DNA of 39,163 nucleotides from Chloroflexota bacterium. GTDB taxonomy: Bacteria; Chloroflexota; Dehalococcoidia; JACQUA01. The notes below the pieces were generated by a model, which did no database searches, was not told the DNA's origin, and worked only from the letters and a program-made list of their open reading frames with translations. A program made the position numbers and the translations under genes. Shown here piece after piece: positions 8,353 through 16,250 of this stretch. The stretch's first letter is position 1. Each line of letters starts with the position of its first letter. The stretch covers positions 1-39,163 of the forward strand of contig JACQUA010000087.1 of the NCBI GenBank assembly GCA_016210565.1, in the 5' to 3' direction.

Positions 8353-9513
8353 TCATTGCAGTGATTCCAGATAGGCACGGAGGGTGGCGGGGAACCGGTC
8401 ACGTTGCCAGCGACGGATCTCAGCGGAAGTGAGCTCGGAGTCAAGCGTGTCGGGCGCCCTGGCGAGTCGTTCGAGGCTGGCCGTGGGCCAGAGGAGCGGG
8501 GGGTCCAGGGAAAGGGTGTCGCCCAGTGATAATCGCCAGGCTTTGAGGCGGCCCAGACGCTGTACCTGTTCCCGGCTCATGCGGCCGTCTGTCGCGGGAC
8601 GCGGCCTGCGGATGGGCGGCGCGGCCAGGCCCTCGCGCAGGGCTTGCTGGAGGCCATGCCCGAACCGTTGCAGCCCGGGCTGCCCGAGGCCAGGAACCTC
8701 TGAGAGTGCTGCTGTGGGACTGGTAACGAGAGAGATCAGAGCATTGTCGGGTATTACAAAGAAGGGTGGGCGATGCCGGCGTCGGGCTTCTTCTTCTCGA
8801 AATAGAAACAGCCTCCGAAGAATGGCAAGGCCGCGTCCATCCAGGTCCCTAGCCCCTTTGACCGAGAGGTATGCAGTCTCGGGATCAGGTGGGGAATACC
8901 GCACCTCTTCGAGTCGAGCGCACTCCTCGGCGACCCATTCCGTTCGCCCCAGGCGTTGGAGTCGTTGGTCAAGAGTATCACGCAGGGCGAAGAGGTTGCG
9001 GACATCGGCGGCGGCGTAGTCGAGGGCCTCGGCGGAGAGCGGGCGCTGTCCCCAGTCAGCGCGCTGAAGCCGGTTGCTCTTGGGGATTGTAATGCCCAAC
9101 AGGTCTTCGATGAGGGCCGCCAGACCGACCCGGGTCAAACCGGCAAAGCGGGCAGCGATGCTCGTATCATACAGGTTGCGGATACGAAATCCGTGATGCC
9201 GGTCGAGGCTGCGGATGTCGTAGTCAGCGCCGTGAACGACTTTGATGATTGAATCATGTGGCAGGACTTTTTTGAGGGCAGCAATCTCCTTCAGGACGAT
9301 CGTGTCAATGAGGTAGACTTTGTGGCGGGTGGCAATCTGAATCAGGCAGAGTTGCTCGGGATAGCGGTGGAAGCTGTTGGACTCGGTATCGAGGGCGATG
9401 TCACCAGAGGCGAGCATCGCCGTGACGGCAGCGTCAAGTTGGGTGGCCTGGCTGACGATTTCGACGGGAAGGGGTAGCGAGATGGTCACGAGTCCAGTAT
9501 ACCGTTTCATCAC
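8353..9513 (-). CDS. rnd: Ribonuclease D (3'-5' exoribonuclease, DEDDy)
   Basis: A 386-residue exonuclease of the DEDDy class. Exo I is IALDTESNSF (D42, E44), Exo II is VHGADYDIRSL (D99), and Exo III is LDYAAADVRNL (Y166, D170). All four acids and the Tyr are present. An HRDC domain follows (about 215-290, including ILRRLFLFREEEARRRHRPP). A second, weaker HRDC-like segment lies near the C-terminus (REQVQRLGRLKAW). RNase D trims tRNA 3' ends and other structured RNAs in the cytosol. The length matches the family. It is convergent with the next + strand gene's upstream region, not in an obvious operon. Confidence 0.92.
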   Translation of the reverse strand: MMKRYTGLVTISLPLPVEIVSQATQLDAAVTAMLASGDIALDTESNSFHRYPEQLCLIQIATRHKVYLIDTIVLKEIAALKKVLPHDSIIKVVHGADYDIRSLDRHHGFRIRNLYDTSIAARFAGLTRVGLAALIEDLLGITIPKSNRLQRADWGQRPLSAEALDYAAADVRNLFALRDTLDQRLQRLGRTEWVAEECARLEEVRYSPPDPETAYLSVKGARDLDGRGLAILRRLFLFREEEARRRHRPPFFVIPDNALISLVTSPTAALSEVPGLGQPGLQRFGHGLQQALREGLAAPPIRRPRPATDGRMSREQVQRLGRLKAWRLSLGDTLSLDPPLLWPTASLERLARAPDTLDSELTSAEIRRWQRDRFPATLRAYLESLQ

Positions 9514-9739
9514 TATCCTTGCAACGCGAGCGATTCTGGTCCATGATCGAATTCGACTGTTGCGTCCCGCTTAAACGGCTTGTGGTCCGCTCTAGACGCC
9601 GCGAATCAATGAGGTTTGTTTATTGCGTTCGTATTAGCTGTTGGGCGGTGGTCTTGGGGTTTGAATCCTCCCCATCGCAAAGCGTAATATATGACAGCAC
9701 GATACTATTGGGGCTCGCCCGAGCTTTGAGACGCACTTT

Positions 9740-11062
9740 ATGGCTGGCAATCACCAAATCATAGTTATCGGGGCGGGGGCGGCTGGCATGATCGCAGCCG
9801 GACGGGCGGCGGAGTTGGGCGACAGCGTGCTTCTCGTCGAAAAGATGGAGCGCCCCGGCAAGAAAATCCTTATGACCGGCAACGGGCGCTGCAACCTGTC
9901 AAACAGCCGGGATATGGATGGCTTCATCGCCCAATTTGGCGCCAACGGCCGCTTTCTCCAAAGCGCATTTAGACGGTTCTTCCGTGACGATTTGCTGGCT
10001 CTCCTGGCGCGCTACGGGTTGGAATGCAGGACCAAGGCGAATGGTAAAGTTTACCCCACCACCGATAACGCCCGTGATGTCGTGCGCGCTTTCCAGCACT
10101 ACATGGCTGATGGCAAGGTAACAGTCCGGTTCGAAGTGAGCGCGACCGGCGTATTGGTGGAGAACGGTCGCGTGTCGGGAATAAAGACAAGTGTGGGGGA
10201 TCTGCCGGCATCCGCGGTCATCATCGCTGCCGGAGGCTCATCTCATCCACAAACTGGCTCTACTGGCGATGGCTTCCATATTGCCGCGGCGCTCGGTCAT
10301 ACGATTGTCAGATTACGACCGGGTCTTGTGCCGCTCGTCGCCACTGATGTTGCGCAGGCTAAGCTGATGCAGGGGGCCGGCCTCCGCAACGTTCGGGTAA
10401 CCGCTTTCCGGTGTCCGGCCGGGGAAATCGACCTTTCGCTGGTTCCCGGGGTGGATGTCGGGAGGGGTTTCGATGGCCAACGCCCGAAGTTGCCCATTAT
10501 CGAGAGCCGCACCGGTAACGCTGTCATCACACATTTCGGTCTCAGCGGTCCTGTAATACTGGAGATGAGTCTCGCAACAATCGATGCTCTCGAAAACGGC
10601 CCTGTCAGCGTTTCCATCGACCTGGCGCCTGACATGGACAGTGACGCGCTCCGGACGGAACTGCAGCAGGCATTCGACAGGCGCGGCGAGGAGCCGTACC
10701 GGGATATTATGAAAGACTTCTTGCCGCTGAAGCTCGTACAGCCGTTCGCGGCCATGACAGGCGCGCCGCCCGATAAACTGGGTAAGCAGATCACATCAGG
10801 GGAGCGCGAAAGCCTGTTGGATCTGATGAAATCGCTGCGGTTCGATATTCAGGGCGCCTATTCCATGTCGACGTCCCTGGTGACGGCGGGCGGCATTTCG
10901 CTCCAAGAGATTGACCCTGGCACAATGGCGTCTCTACTGGCCGAGGGGGTGTATTTCTGCGGCGAGGTCATGGATGTGGATGCGGGGACCGGGGGATACA
11001 ATTTGCAAGCGGCCTTCTCAACGGGCTATGTCGCAGGAGAAAGCGCCGCCTCCTTCGTTTGA
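9740..11062 (+). CDS. NAD(P)/FAD-dependent oxidoreductase, BaiN/HI0933 (YhiN) family
   Basis: A 440-residue flavoprotein. The N-terminal dinucleotide-binding motif is VIGAGAAGMIAAGRAAELG (about 8-26). It is followed by the family signature KKILMTGNGRCNLSN (about 44-58). A second conserved block is SGPVILEMS. The C-terminal FAD-contact block is VYFCGEVMDVDAGTGGYNL, ending with an AFSTGYVAG-type helix. Family members are widespread cytosolic flavoproteins; BaiN reduces 3-oxo-4,6-choldienoyl-type steroid intermediates, but most homologues have no known substrate. The gene appears complete and stands alone between ribonuclease D and a hypothetical pair. Confidence 0.87.
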   Translation: MAGNHQIIVIGAGAAGMIAAGRAAELGDSVLLVEKMERPGKKILMTGNGRCNLSNSRDMDGFIAQFGANGRFLQSAFRRFFRDDLLALLARYGLECRTKANGKVYPTTDNARDVVRAFQHYMADGKVTVRFEVSATGVLVENGRVSGIKTSVGDLPASAVIIAAGGSSHPQTGSTGDGFHIAAALGHTIVRLRPGLVPLVATDVAQAKLMQGAGLRNVRVTAFRCPAGEIDLSLVPGVDVGRGFDGQRPKLPIIESRTGNAVITHFGLSGPVILEMSLATIDALENGPVSVSIDLAPDMDSDALRTELQQAFDRRGEEPYRDIMKDFLPLKLVQPFAAMTGAPPDKLGKQITSGERESLLDLMKSLRFDIQGAYSMSTSLVTAGGISLQEIDPGTMASLLAEGVYFCGEVMDVDAGTGGYNLQAAFSTGYVAGESAASFV

Positions 11063-11337
11063 AGTGGACCCGGTCGTTTGGGCAGAATAGAAGCTGTGTT
11101 GAGAATGGTCCGCCGCGAACAAGGCTTTGACACCAGGGTGGGTTGTGATATATGATTCGAGCTGTTGAGTTGCGGCTGTATATTCAGCAGATGACCAGCG
11201 CCAGGCACTCACGATGTTTCGGGAACGGTTTCAATCGGCGGCGGAGAAAAGAAATCTTCATCCAGGTCTGCGGCAGGACAATTCAATGCAAGTCACCCTC
11301 TTGTGCGATAACCCGCCCCCGGCGAGGAGCTACGTAA

Positions 11338-11700
11338 ATGGATAGGACCCTTGCATCGGTCGATTACGCCAGCGGCATGTTCGAGGAGACTGCGCCTGGT
11401 CGCTCGCTTATTGACGAGGTTCTCCAGGTGGTCCAGGCAGAGGCCGAGCGGTCTGCCGTAGCCATTCGGCGCGCTTACGTGCATCGGTTTGCTTCCAGGG
11501 AAATCCCTGGATACGAGGAACTGGTCATCACGTTGTTTGGTGATGCGGATCGAGGCAAGCTTGTCGATTTCGCTTCTGTTCTTAGTGAGCGCATAGGATC
11601 ATGGCGTCAGACCCAGGGCGGGGCCGCTAATGAGAGCTTCGCCAATCAACTGGTGGTGGAAATCGTGCCCCTGGAGTTCTTAGACCATGTTCGATCCTGA
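11338..11700 (+). CDS. Hypothetical protein paired with HEPN-like protein
   Basis: A 120-residue soluble protein of unknown family with a good ribosome binding site (GAGGAG before ATG). It has a long central amphipathic helix region (SLIDEVLQVVQAEAERSAVAI) and a beta-rich C-terminus (NQLVVEIVPLEF). Its last 14 bases overlap the start of the HEPN-like gene, so translation of the two is coupled. In MNT-HEPN modules the partner is a nucleotidyltransferase, but the GSxxxGxxxxxSDxD motif is absent here. An antitoxin-type or binding partner role is inference. The 275 bp upstream of it hold no gene that I can support. Confidence 0.55.
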   Translation: MDRTLASVDYASGMFEETAPGRSLIDEVLQVVQAEAERSAVAIRRAYVHRFASREIPGYEELVITLFGDADRGKLVDFASVLSERIGSWRQTQGGAANESFANQLVVEIVPLEFLDHVRS

Positions 11701-12043
11701 TCTGTTCTGGCAATATTCTGAAGCCTTACTGAAAGACGAATACCCGGACAAATGCAGATGCAGGATAGCTGCCGGACGAGCATACTACGCTTTTTTCCTC
11801 ATCACCAGAAATCGACTTGAGGCTTTTCACAAAGTTAAGTTCAGACACGCCGGTGAAGACCACTCCATGGTGATTCGGGAGTTGAGGCACAGGAATCGTC
11901 ATGCAATCGCCGATAGGTTAGACGATCTCTTGAGGCTGCGGGAACTGGCGGACTATGACATGGCTGCTCAGGTTGACATCAATCAAGTTTCGTTTGTCAT
12001 TGACGAGGCCCGGAACCACTATTCAGCCGCGAAGACGCTGTAA
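11687..12043 (+). CDS. HEPN-like domain protein
   Basis: A 118-residue, almost all-helical protein. The segments GRAYYAFFLITRNRLEAF (about 29-46) and LDDLLRLRELADYDM (about 84-98) match the HEPN pattern of SRAYYAxFxAA and LRxxADYD. HEPN domains are commonly RNase toxins or stress-response modules. The usual catalytic RxxxxH is not obvious; H65 (GEDHSMV) or H73 (LRHRNRH) could contribute. The start overlaps the preceding gene by 14 bp. The module is most like a two-gene toxin-antitoxin or abortive-infection cassette. Confidence in the fold is moderate and in the function low. Confidence 0.6.
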   Translation: MFDPDLFWQYSEALLKDEYPDKCRCRIAAGRAYYAFFLITRNRLEAFHKVKFRHAGEDHSMVIRELRHRNRHAIADRLDDLLRLRELADYDMAAQVDINQVSFVIDEARNHYSAAKTL

Positions 12044-12338
12044 GAGACCCGCATTGGTGCCGGGCTGCTGCGCGCGGCTCTGGCTCCGATCGGAAGATTA
12101 GCCGTCAACGGGACACAGAAGACGAGTTCGGGCCGCGTCCCGACTCAGCCCGGGTGTCTTCATGATTCGGGGAGTCCGGGCCTCAGTGTTTAGTCGCCCC
12201 CCGCCCATTTCGTGGCGAGCCCCCGCAGCACGCGCCAGGTCCCGGATGGCGCCTACCGAGGCGGCCTGGCTGCAAACAAGGGCTCAATCCCGTCCATCAT
12301 ATTCAGGCATTCACAGATACGAGAAGAAAGCAGCTCAC

Positions 12339-12902
12339 ATGAAAGATCCTACCGCGCCGGAGATAAAACCAATCGTCCCCCAGCCCGTAACCATAAACGC
12401 GGAGAAGAGCGCGCTCCTGGTGCTGGAGTGCTGGCAGCTCCTGGGCGACCCCGAGTTCTTTGCCGCTCCGCTGGTACCCGGGATAGGCAGATTGCTGGAA
12501 AGAGCACGGGCTGCCGGGATACTGATCGTTTTTACCCTGCCCATTATTTCGAAGGGACAACCCCACGGACAGGTGTATTCCGGCTTCAAGAGAAGGTCAT
12601 GCGAGCCGGTATTCTTCGCTCCCGCGTTTGACAAGTTCGGCGGCGGACAATTGCAGAGCCTGCTGAGGCTGCACGACGTGGACACACTGATATTGACCGG
12701 TTTCAAAGCCAACATGGCCGTGCTGTACACCGCAACCACAGCCGTCACGGAATTCCACTATAAGATCGTCATCCCCGTTGACGGGATAGCGGCGACCACT
12801 GAGTATGAAAAGGAGTACACCCTTTATCAGTTCAGGGCCTATCCGGCCGGATATCCCAGGCTCTTCACCTTTACCAACCTCGACATGATCAGCTTCCAAT
12901 AA
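12339..12902 (+). CDS. Isochorismatase-fold protein lacking the usual catalytic residues
   Basis: A 187-residue protein starting at ATG 12339. Upstream in-frame codons exist, but they have no homology-like character and this ATG follows a GAGAAGAAAG stretch. The Rossmann-like plan fits the cysteine hydrolase/isochorismatase superfamily: strand 1 SALLVLECWQLLGD, then LERARAAGILIVFTLPII, then VDTLILTGFKANMAVLYTA. In active relatives strand 1 ends in Asp, a Lys precedes the saF motif, and the last block contains Cys in TnxCV. Here the positions appear to be E30, F92/F93 and A127. It may therefore be a non-catalytic homologue or use different chemistry. No operon partner is visible. Confidence 0.75.
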   Translation: MKDPTAPEIKPIVPQPVTINAEKSALLVLECWQLLGDPEFFAAPLVPGIGRLLERARAAGILIVFTLPIISKGQPHGQVYSGFKRRSCEPVFFAPAFDKFGGGQLQSLLRLHDVDTLILTGFKANMAVLYTATTAVTEFHYKIVIPVDGIAATTEYEKEYTLYQFRAYPAGYPRLFTFTNLDMISFQ

Positions 12903-12989
12903 GGCGGCAACCGTTCATGCCTCGCTGACGCGTCGCTGTGGGAGTTATCAAACAATCACTTATGCGCCGATGGTGCACCATCAACGATG

Positions 12990-13190
12990 ACGATGTCATT
13001 CTGAGCGAAGACGAGCGCAAGCGAGTCGAAGTCGAAGAATCCTTCGCTCCGCTCAGGACAAGTCCTTTGGTGGGATCTCCGGGAGAGCAGAAAGACCCTT
13101 CGCCTGCCCCTTCGATTCGCTCAGGGCTCCGGCTCTCCGAAACGGAGCATGCTCCGTTCCGGGAGTCCCGACGTGTCGGGACAGGGTGAC
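12990..13190. repeat. Dispersed intergenic repeat (GTCATTCTGAGCGAA family)
   Basis: This stretch between the isochorismatase-fold and Smr genes contains a GTCATTCTGAGCGAAGACGA copy followed by GTCGAAGAATCCTTCGC, and further CCGGGAGTCCCGACGTGTCGG palindromic pieces of similar style. The same core is found at 14.5-14.7 kb, 31.9-32.1 kb and, as a tandem array, at 33.8-34.1 kb. No coding capacity is supported. Confidence 0.7.
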
Positions 13191-13292
13191 GTTTTCGGAG
13201 CAATTATTGGGATGAGGCGCCGAAGGTGTGCGAAGCGAAGCAGCGAATTATCCGCTGGATTGACATTGTGTTTCTCGAAGAGGTTTCGTGAA

Positions 13293-13547
13293 TTGGCAAA
13301 GATTGTATTGGATTTACATGACATCTACGATAAGGGCGTTACGATTGATGCAGAACTGAACCGGGTTATCGTGGAAGCCGTGGAGAAGAAGATTGCCCTC
13401 GTAGAGATCATTCCCGGCAAGGGGTCGGGTCAATTGAAGAAACGAGTGTTACGTTTTCTGGCTCAGCCGGATATCAAAAAACTCTATCATCGTCTGGAAA
13501 AGGACGACAAGAATTTCGGCCGGTTGTTTATTCATTTCAGGCATTAA
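13293..13547 (+). CDS. Smr-domain protein (small MutS-related)
   Basis: An 84-residue stand-alone Smr domain. The signature LDLHDIYDKG near the N-terminus and the IIPGKGSGQLKKRVLRFL block (about 44-61) match the LDLHG and HGxGxGxL motifs of Smr nucleases. The first His of HGxGxG is replaced (IPGKGSG). I choose TTG 13293 because GAAGAGG lies 10 nt upstream and the protein then starts just before LDLH. An upstream ATG-initiated reading frame runs through dispersed repeat sequence. Smr domains nick DNA or cleave RNA. Its exact role here is unknown. It converges with the DUF4342 gene. Confidence 0.75.
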   Translation: MAKIVLDLHDIYDKGVTIDAELNRVIVEAVEKKIALVEIIPGKGSGQLKKRVLRFLAQPDIKKLYHRLEKDDKNFGRLFIHFRH

Positions 13548-13584
13548 GCAGCGCCCGCGTGGTGACGCCCGTCATGCCAGACGA

Positions 13585-13857
13585 CTATTCGGCCTCCGGC
13601 CCAGCCTCTTCGCCGACTCTTTCCACCTCGATGGTGCACTCGGAGACCAGGGTCGCGAAAGTGGCTACCGCCTCGGTGAGCGGCAGGAATACTCCTGCGG
13701 TGGTGGAAGCCTGAGTTGCGGACGCCAAAGAAATATCTACGATCGCCTTTCCCTGGTGGATCAGGCAAACGCGGCGGATGTTTCCCTCGTGAACGAGGCG
13801 CCTGACCTTTTCCATCACATCTTTCACCGGCATGCGAAATTTTTCAGTCTTGACCAT
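13585..13857 (-). CDS. DUF4342 family protein
   Basis: A 90-residue protein matching the DUF4342 plan. The N-terminal block VMEKVRRLVHEGNIRRVCLI corresponds to the typical helix plus the EGNxRRI strand. A central hydrophobic stretch (STTAGVFLPLTEAVATFATLV) is followed by SECTIEVER, as in family members ending in a TECTIxVER motif. The function of the family is unknown. The hydrophobic stretch may associate with membrane. It has its own likely promoter just upstream and converges with the Smr-domain gene, 37 bp apart. Confidence 0.78.
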   Translation of the reverse strand: MVKTEKFRMPVKDVMEKVRRLVHEGNIRRVCLIHQGKAIVDISLASATQASTTAGVFLPLTEAVATFATLVSECTIEVERVGEEAGPEAE

Positions 13858-13882
13858 GGCTACGTCCCGTTTCGTCTATCGC

Positions 13883-13912
13883 ATAGGCTGCATTTATTAT
13901 ATAGGCTGCATT
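13883..13912 (-). promoter_or_regulatory. Promoter with 12-bp direct repeats upstream of DUF4342 gene
   Basis: On the - strand a perfect TATAAT lies at 13901-13896, about 40 nt before the DUF4342 start. It is framed by a perfect 12-bp direct repeat, ATAGGCTGCATT on the + strand at 13883-13894 and 13901-13912, spaced 18 bp apart. The -35 region is poor. Direct repeats around a -10 suggest binding by a repressor or activator. Confidence 0.4.
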
Positions 13913-13968
13913 CGCGAAAAGATAGTGGCCGCATTCAATCATGATTAACCCGGATTTTGCACTGGCCC

Positions 13969-14010
13969 GGTGGGGTGTAGCCCATGGCTTTAGCCTTGCG
14001 GGGTGGTGAA
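13969..14010. repeat. Dispersed GGCTTTAGCC repeat, copy 1
   Basis: This segment carries GGTGGGGTGTAG then ATGGCTTTAGCCTTGCGGGG and TGG. A related copy with ATGGCTTTAGCCCTGCCGGG lies at about 16062-16115. Each copy has a small GGCTTTAGCC dyad flanked by GGGGTGG. It is part of the intergenic repeat families of this genome and is non-coding. Confidence 0.55.
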
Positions 14011-14107
14011 AAGTGAAGCAGCCGAACGGCTCATGCCTGATCCGGGATTAATGTTACCGAAGATGCTGACAGCCGCCAAACCGGAGCAGGAGGGGTGTAG
14101 TCGTCGC

Positions 14108-14136
14108 TTGACACCGTGACCTGAGCATGATACAAA
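14108..14136 (+). promoter_or_regulatory. Sigma-70-type promoter for the GIY-YIG gene
   Basis: TTGACA (14108-14113), a 17-bp spacer and TACAAA (14131-14136) form a near-consensus promoter on the + strand. It is about 97 bp upstream of the GIY-YIG start codon with no gene between. Confidence 0.5.
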
Positions 14137-14232
14137 TACACCATCGTCCGGGTGGCCCGTTGTTCGGGGTCAAAGAGCAGCACAGCACCTCCCGGCCAGC
14201 GACACGCGGAATCCGGGAAGGCAGGCCTTTTC

Positions 14233-14508
14233 ATGTCTGACTGGCATTTATACCTGGTAAGATGTGGGGATGGGAAGTTGTATACGGGAATCTCCACCGA
14301 CGTCGATCGCCGGTTCGCCGAGCACCTGGCCGGGCGAAAAGCGGGATCAAAATACCTGAAGGGCAGAGGGCCTCTGACCCTGGTGTTCCGGAAAAGGCTG
14401 GGAAGCAAAAGTCTGGCATTGAAGGTTGAACGCAAGGTCAAGAAGCTGTCAAAGGCGAGAAAAGAGAAAGTGCTCGGGTCCCCGGATATGTTGAGGGAAT
14501 GGCACTAG
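14233..14508 (+). CDS. GIY-YIG nuclease superfamily protein (UPF0213/YhbQ-like)
   Basis: A 91-residue single-domain protein starting [20 protein letters not shown]. The first motif is HLYLVRC-x4-LYTGIS, corresponding to GIY and YIG. It is followed by [20 protein letters not shown], which has the conserved Arg (R28) and His, and the RGPLTLVF strand with the downstream Glu in LKVERKVK. This matches stand-alone YhbQ-like proteins, which are about 90-100 residues. They are predicted DNA nicking or repair enzymes, mostly uncharacterised. The ATG at 14233 gives the canonical length. Upstream in-frame codons are not conserved-looking. Confidence 0.85.
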   Translation: MSDWHLYLVRCGDGKLYTGISTDVDRRFAEHLAGRKAGSKYLKGRGPLTLVFRKRLGSKSLALKVERKVKKLSKARKEKVLGSPDMLREWH

Positions 14509-14524
14509 TGCTTAGTTGCACAAA

Positions 14525-14750
14525 TAAGCGAAAGATTCTTCGACTGCGCTCAGGGAAAGATTCTTCGACTGCGCTCAGAATGACATTGGAAGCGTTGTCA
14601 CCCTGAGCCGGAGCCCTGAGCGAAGCGAAGGGGCAGTCGAAGGGTCTTTCGTCCCCGGCGCAAGACAAGGGAAAAAACCTGTCCTGAGCAGAGCGAAGGA
14701 TTCTTCAACTTCGACTCGCTACGCTCGTCTCCGCTCAGAATGACATCATC
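14525..14750. repeat. Dispersed repeats, reverse-orientation GTCATTCTGAGCGAA family
   Basis: Several copies of AAAGATTCTTCGACTGCGCT followed by CAGAATGACA occur here, the reverse complement of the core seen at 33.8 kb. Two near-identical 25-bp units are adjacent at about 14531-14583. Further copies run to 14745. There is no ORF of interest in the 350 bp between the GIY-YIG gene and the binding-protein gene. Confidence 0.7.
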
Positions 14751-14864
14751 CGACTGTGTCTCTCTATACTGCACATGTCCCACATCTCAACAGACGGTCT
14801 GTGTCCGGCGCCCGGAAATGTGGGCAAAGGTGAGGATGTAATCGGGGCTGCGACGGGATGCTGG

Positions 14865-16028
14865 CTATTTCATCAAAGGCCCGAAGATTTCCCTGGCTTC
14901 CTTCAGGTCCTGGGGACGCTTCAGCAGGAATTCCTCATCATCGGTGGAGGCATAATTGACGCCTGCCTGACGGACATTGAGCGGCGTCAGGAAATCTGCC
15001 GGCACGTCCGTGCGGGCGCTTTGCTGACCCTGCGCCTTTTGCCAGAGCAGCGCGCCTTCCCGGGTGAGAAGCCAGTTCAAAAAGAGTCTGGCGGCATTGG
15101 GATGGGGGGGCCTGTTTATGAGGGCAATATTTCCGCCTCCTGATTTCAGGAAGGTCCCCTCCTCCGGAATAAGCCCGGCAACCGGAGCGCCGGCGTCTTT
15201 AAATTCCTTCAAGGTAGCATCGTGGGGCGCCAGCAACACGGCATATTTCCCCTGGGCCAGCCATTCCACCTGCAAGCGCATGTTTTCGATTATGACCGGT
15301 TCCTGTTTGGCCAGCCCCCGCATATAATCAAAACCCATGATCTTGTCGCCGACCCCACTGTACCACTGGCCGCCGGCGCCCGCTATCGTCGGGTCGTTCA
15401 TCAGTATTTTGCCCTTCCACCTCGCCTGGAGAAGGTCTTTGTAGCTTCTTATCTCTCCGGGCTTGACCAGACTGGTGTTTATGGCTAACGGAGTGTTGGT
15501 AGCGGCAACAAAAGCCAGCGCCTTCCGATCCCGGTCCAGAAAATTGAGCTGGCCGTTAACCCACAGCCCCGGATTGACCACCTCAGGCAGCAGTAAGGCA
15601 GGCTCAAGAGGGTCCAGCAGGCCAAGCGGCTTTAACTCCGTGAGGATCAACGAGGATCCACCAACATAAATGTCAGGATAATACAGGCCGGCCCGCCGCT
15701 CACGGTCGATCTTTTCCGCCAACTGAGCCGCGCGGGCTACCACAAATTCCATCTCGATTCCGTATTTTTCCAGCAACCTCGGCGCCAGCCCCTCACGGAC
15801 GGTTGGACCACCGGTACCGTATATTACAACCTTGCCCTCCCGCTTCGCGCCGGCGATAACCTTTTGCCATTGCTGCTCCCACGGTTCGCCACCCACCTCG
15901 ATAGACCTGGACCCGGTCAGCGCCGGTATTTCCGCCGCTGGACCCAAATCAGTTTTCGGACCGCAGGCTACCAATGACCCAATCGCCGTCAACGCAGCCA
16001 GGATGCCAAACAAAGCCCTCTTTTTCAT
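14865..16028 (-). CDS. Solute-binding lipoprotein, iron(III)-type ABC family, copy 1
   Basis: A 387-residue secreted lipoprotein. The signal peptide MKKRALFGILAALTAIGSLV ends in the lipobox LVAC, with C22 the likely lipidated residue. The mature part has the class-1 binding-protein pattern, AKREGKVVIYGTGGPTVREG followed by LLEKYGIEMEFVVARAAQL and then YYPDIYVGG. The C-terminal lobe carries PHPNAARLFLNWLLTREG. It is one of three tandem paralogues and lies 222 bp after copy 2. No permease or ATPase gene is adjacent, so it is a lone binding protein that may dock on a transporter elsewhere or act as a surface receptor. The ligand is unknown. The start has a GCGAGGAG ribosome binding site. Confidence 0.85.
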   Translation of the reverse strand: MKKRALFGILAALTAIGSLVACGPKTDLGPAAEIPALTGSRSIEVGGEPWEQQWQKVIAGAKREGKVVIYGTGGPTVREGLAPRLLEKYGIEMEFVVARAAQLAEKIDRERRAGLYYPDIYVGGSSLILTELKPLGLLDPLEPALLLPEVVNPGLWVNGQLNFLDRDRKALAFVAATNTPLAINTSLVKPGEIRSYKDLLQARWKGKILMNDPTIAGAGGQWYSGVGDKIMGFDYMRGLAKQEPVIIENMRLQVEWLAQGKYAVLLAPHDATLKEFKDAGAPVAGLIPEEGTFLKSGGGNIALINRPPHPNAARLFLNWLLTREGALLWQKAQGQQSARTDVPADFLTPLNVRQAGVNYASTDDEEFLLKRPQDLKEAREIFGPLMK

Positions 16029-16061
16029 TTTCTCCTCGCCTTAATCCCTGATTATGCATGG

Positions 16062-16115
16062 ACGGGGTGGGCGTCCCGATGGAATCGGGATGGCTTTAGC
16101 CCTGCCGGGGTGGTC
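16062..16115. repeat. Dispersed GGCTTTAGCC repeat, copy 2
   Basis: This segment contains GACGGGGTGGGCGTCCCGAT, a GGAATCGGGATGGCTTTAGCC segment and CTGCCGGGGTGG, matching the copy near 13.97 kb. It fills the gap between binding-protein copies 1 and 2. No gene is seen in this 222-bp gap. Confidence 0.5.
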
Positions 16116-16250
16116 GTCATCCCCACCCGCAGAGATGAAGCTGGGCACTACACCACCCGCGCCGATCCATAATCTGGTTAATACAAACACATAAAGCACA
16201 CCGCTCGCAATAACGCCATGGCTCAGCAGGATTTGCCACGCTTGTGTCAG

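Noticed and set aside
9640..9680. GGGGTTTGAATCCTCCCC-like text resembling a tRNA T-arm
   Set aside because: The loop would be nine bases, and I could not find a matching 7-bp acceptor stem or anticodon arm at the right distance.
12162..12338. Upstream extension of the isochorismatase-fold ORF to an earlier ATG
   Set aside because: The extra 59 residues are Arg/Pro/Ser-rich and unlike the family. ATG 12339 gives the usual length.
13149..13292. Upstream extension of the Smr-domain ORF
   Set aside because: The extra residues come from palindromic repeat DNA. TTG 13293 with GAAGAGG upstream fits better.
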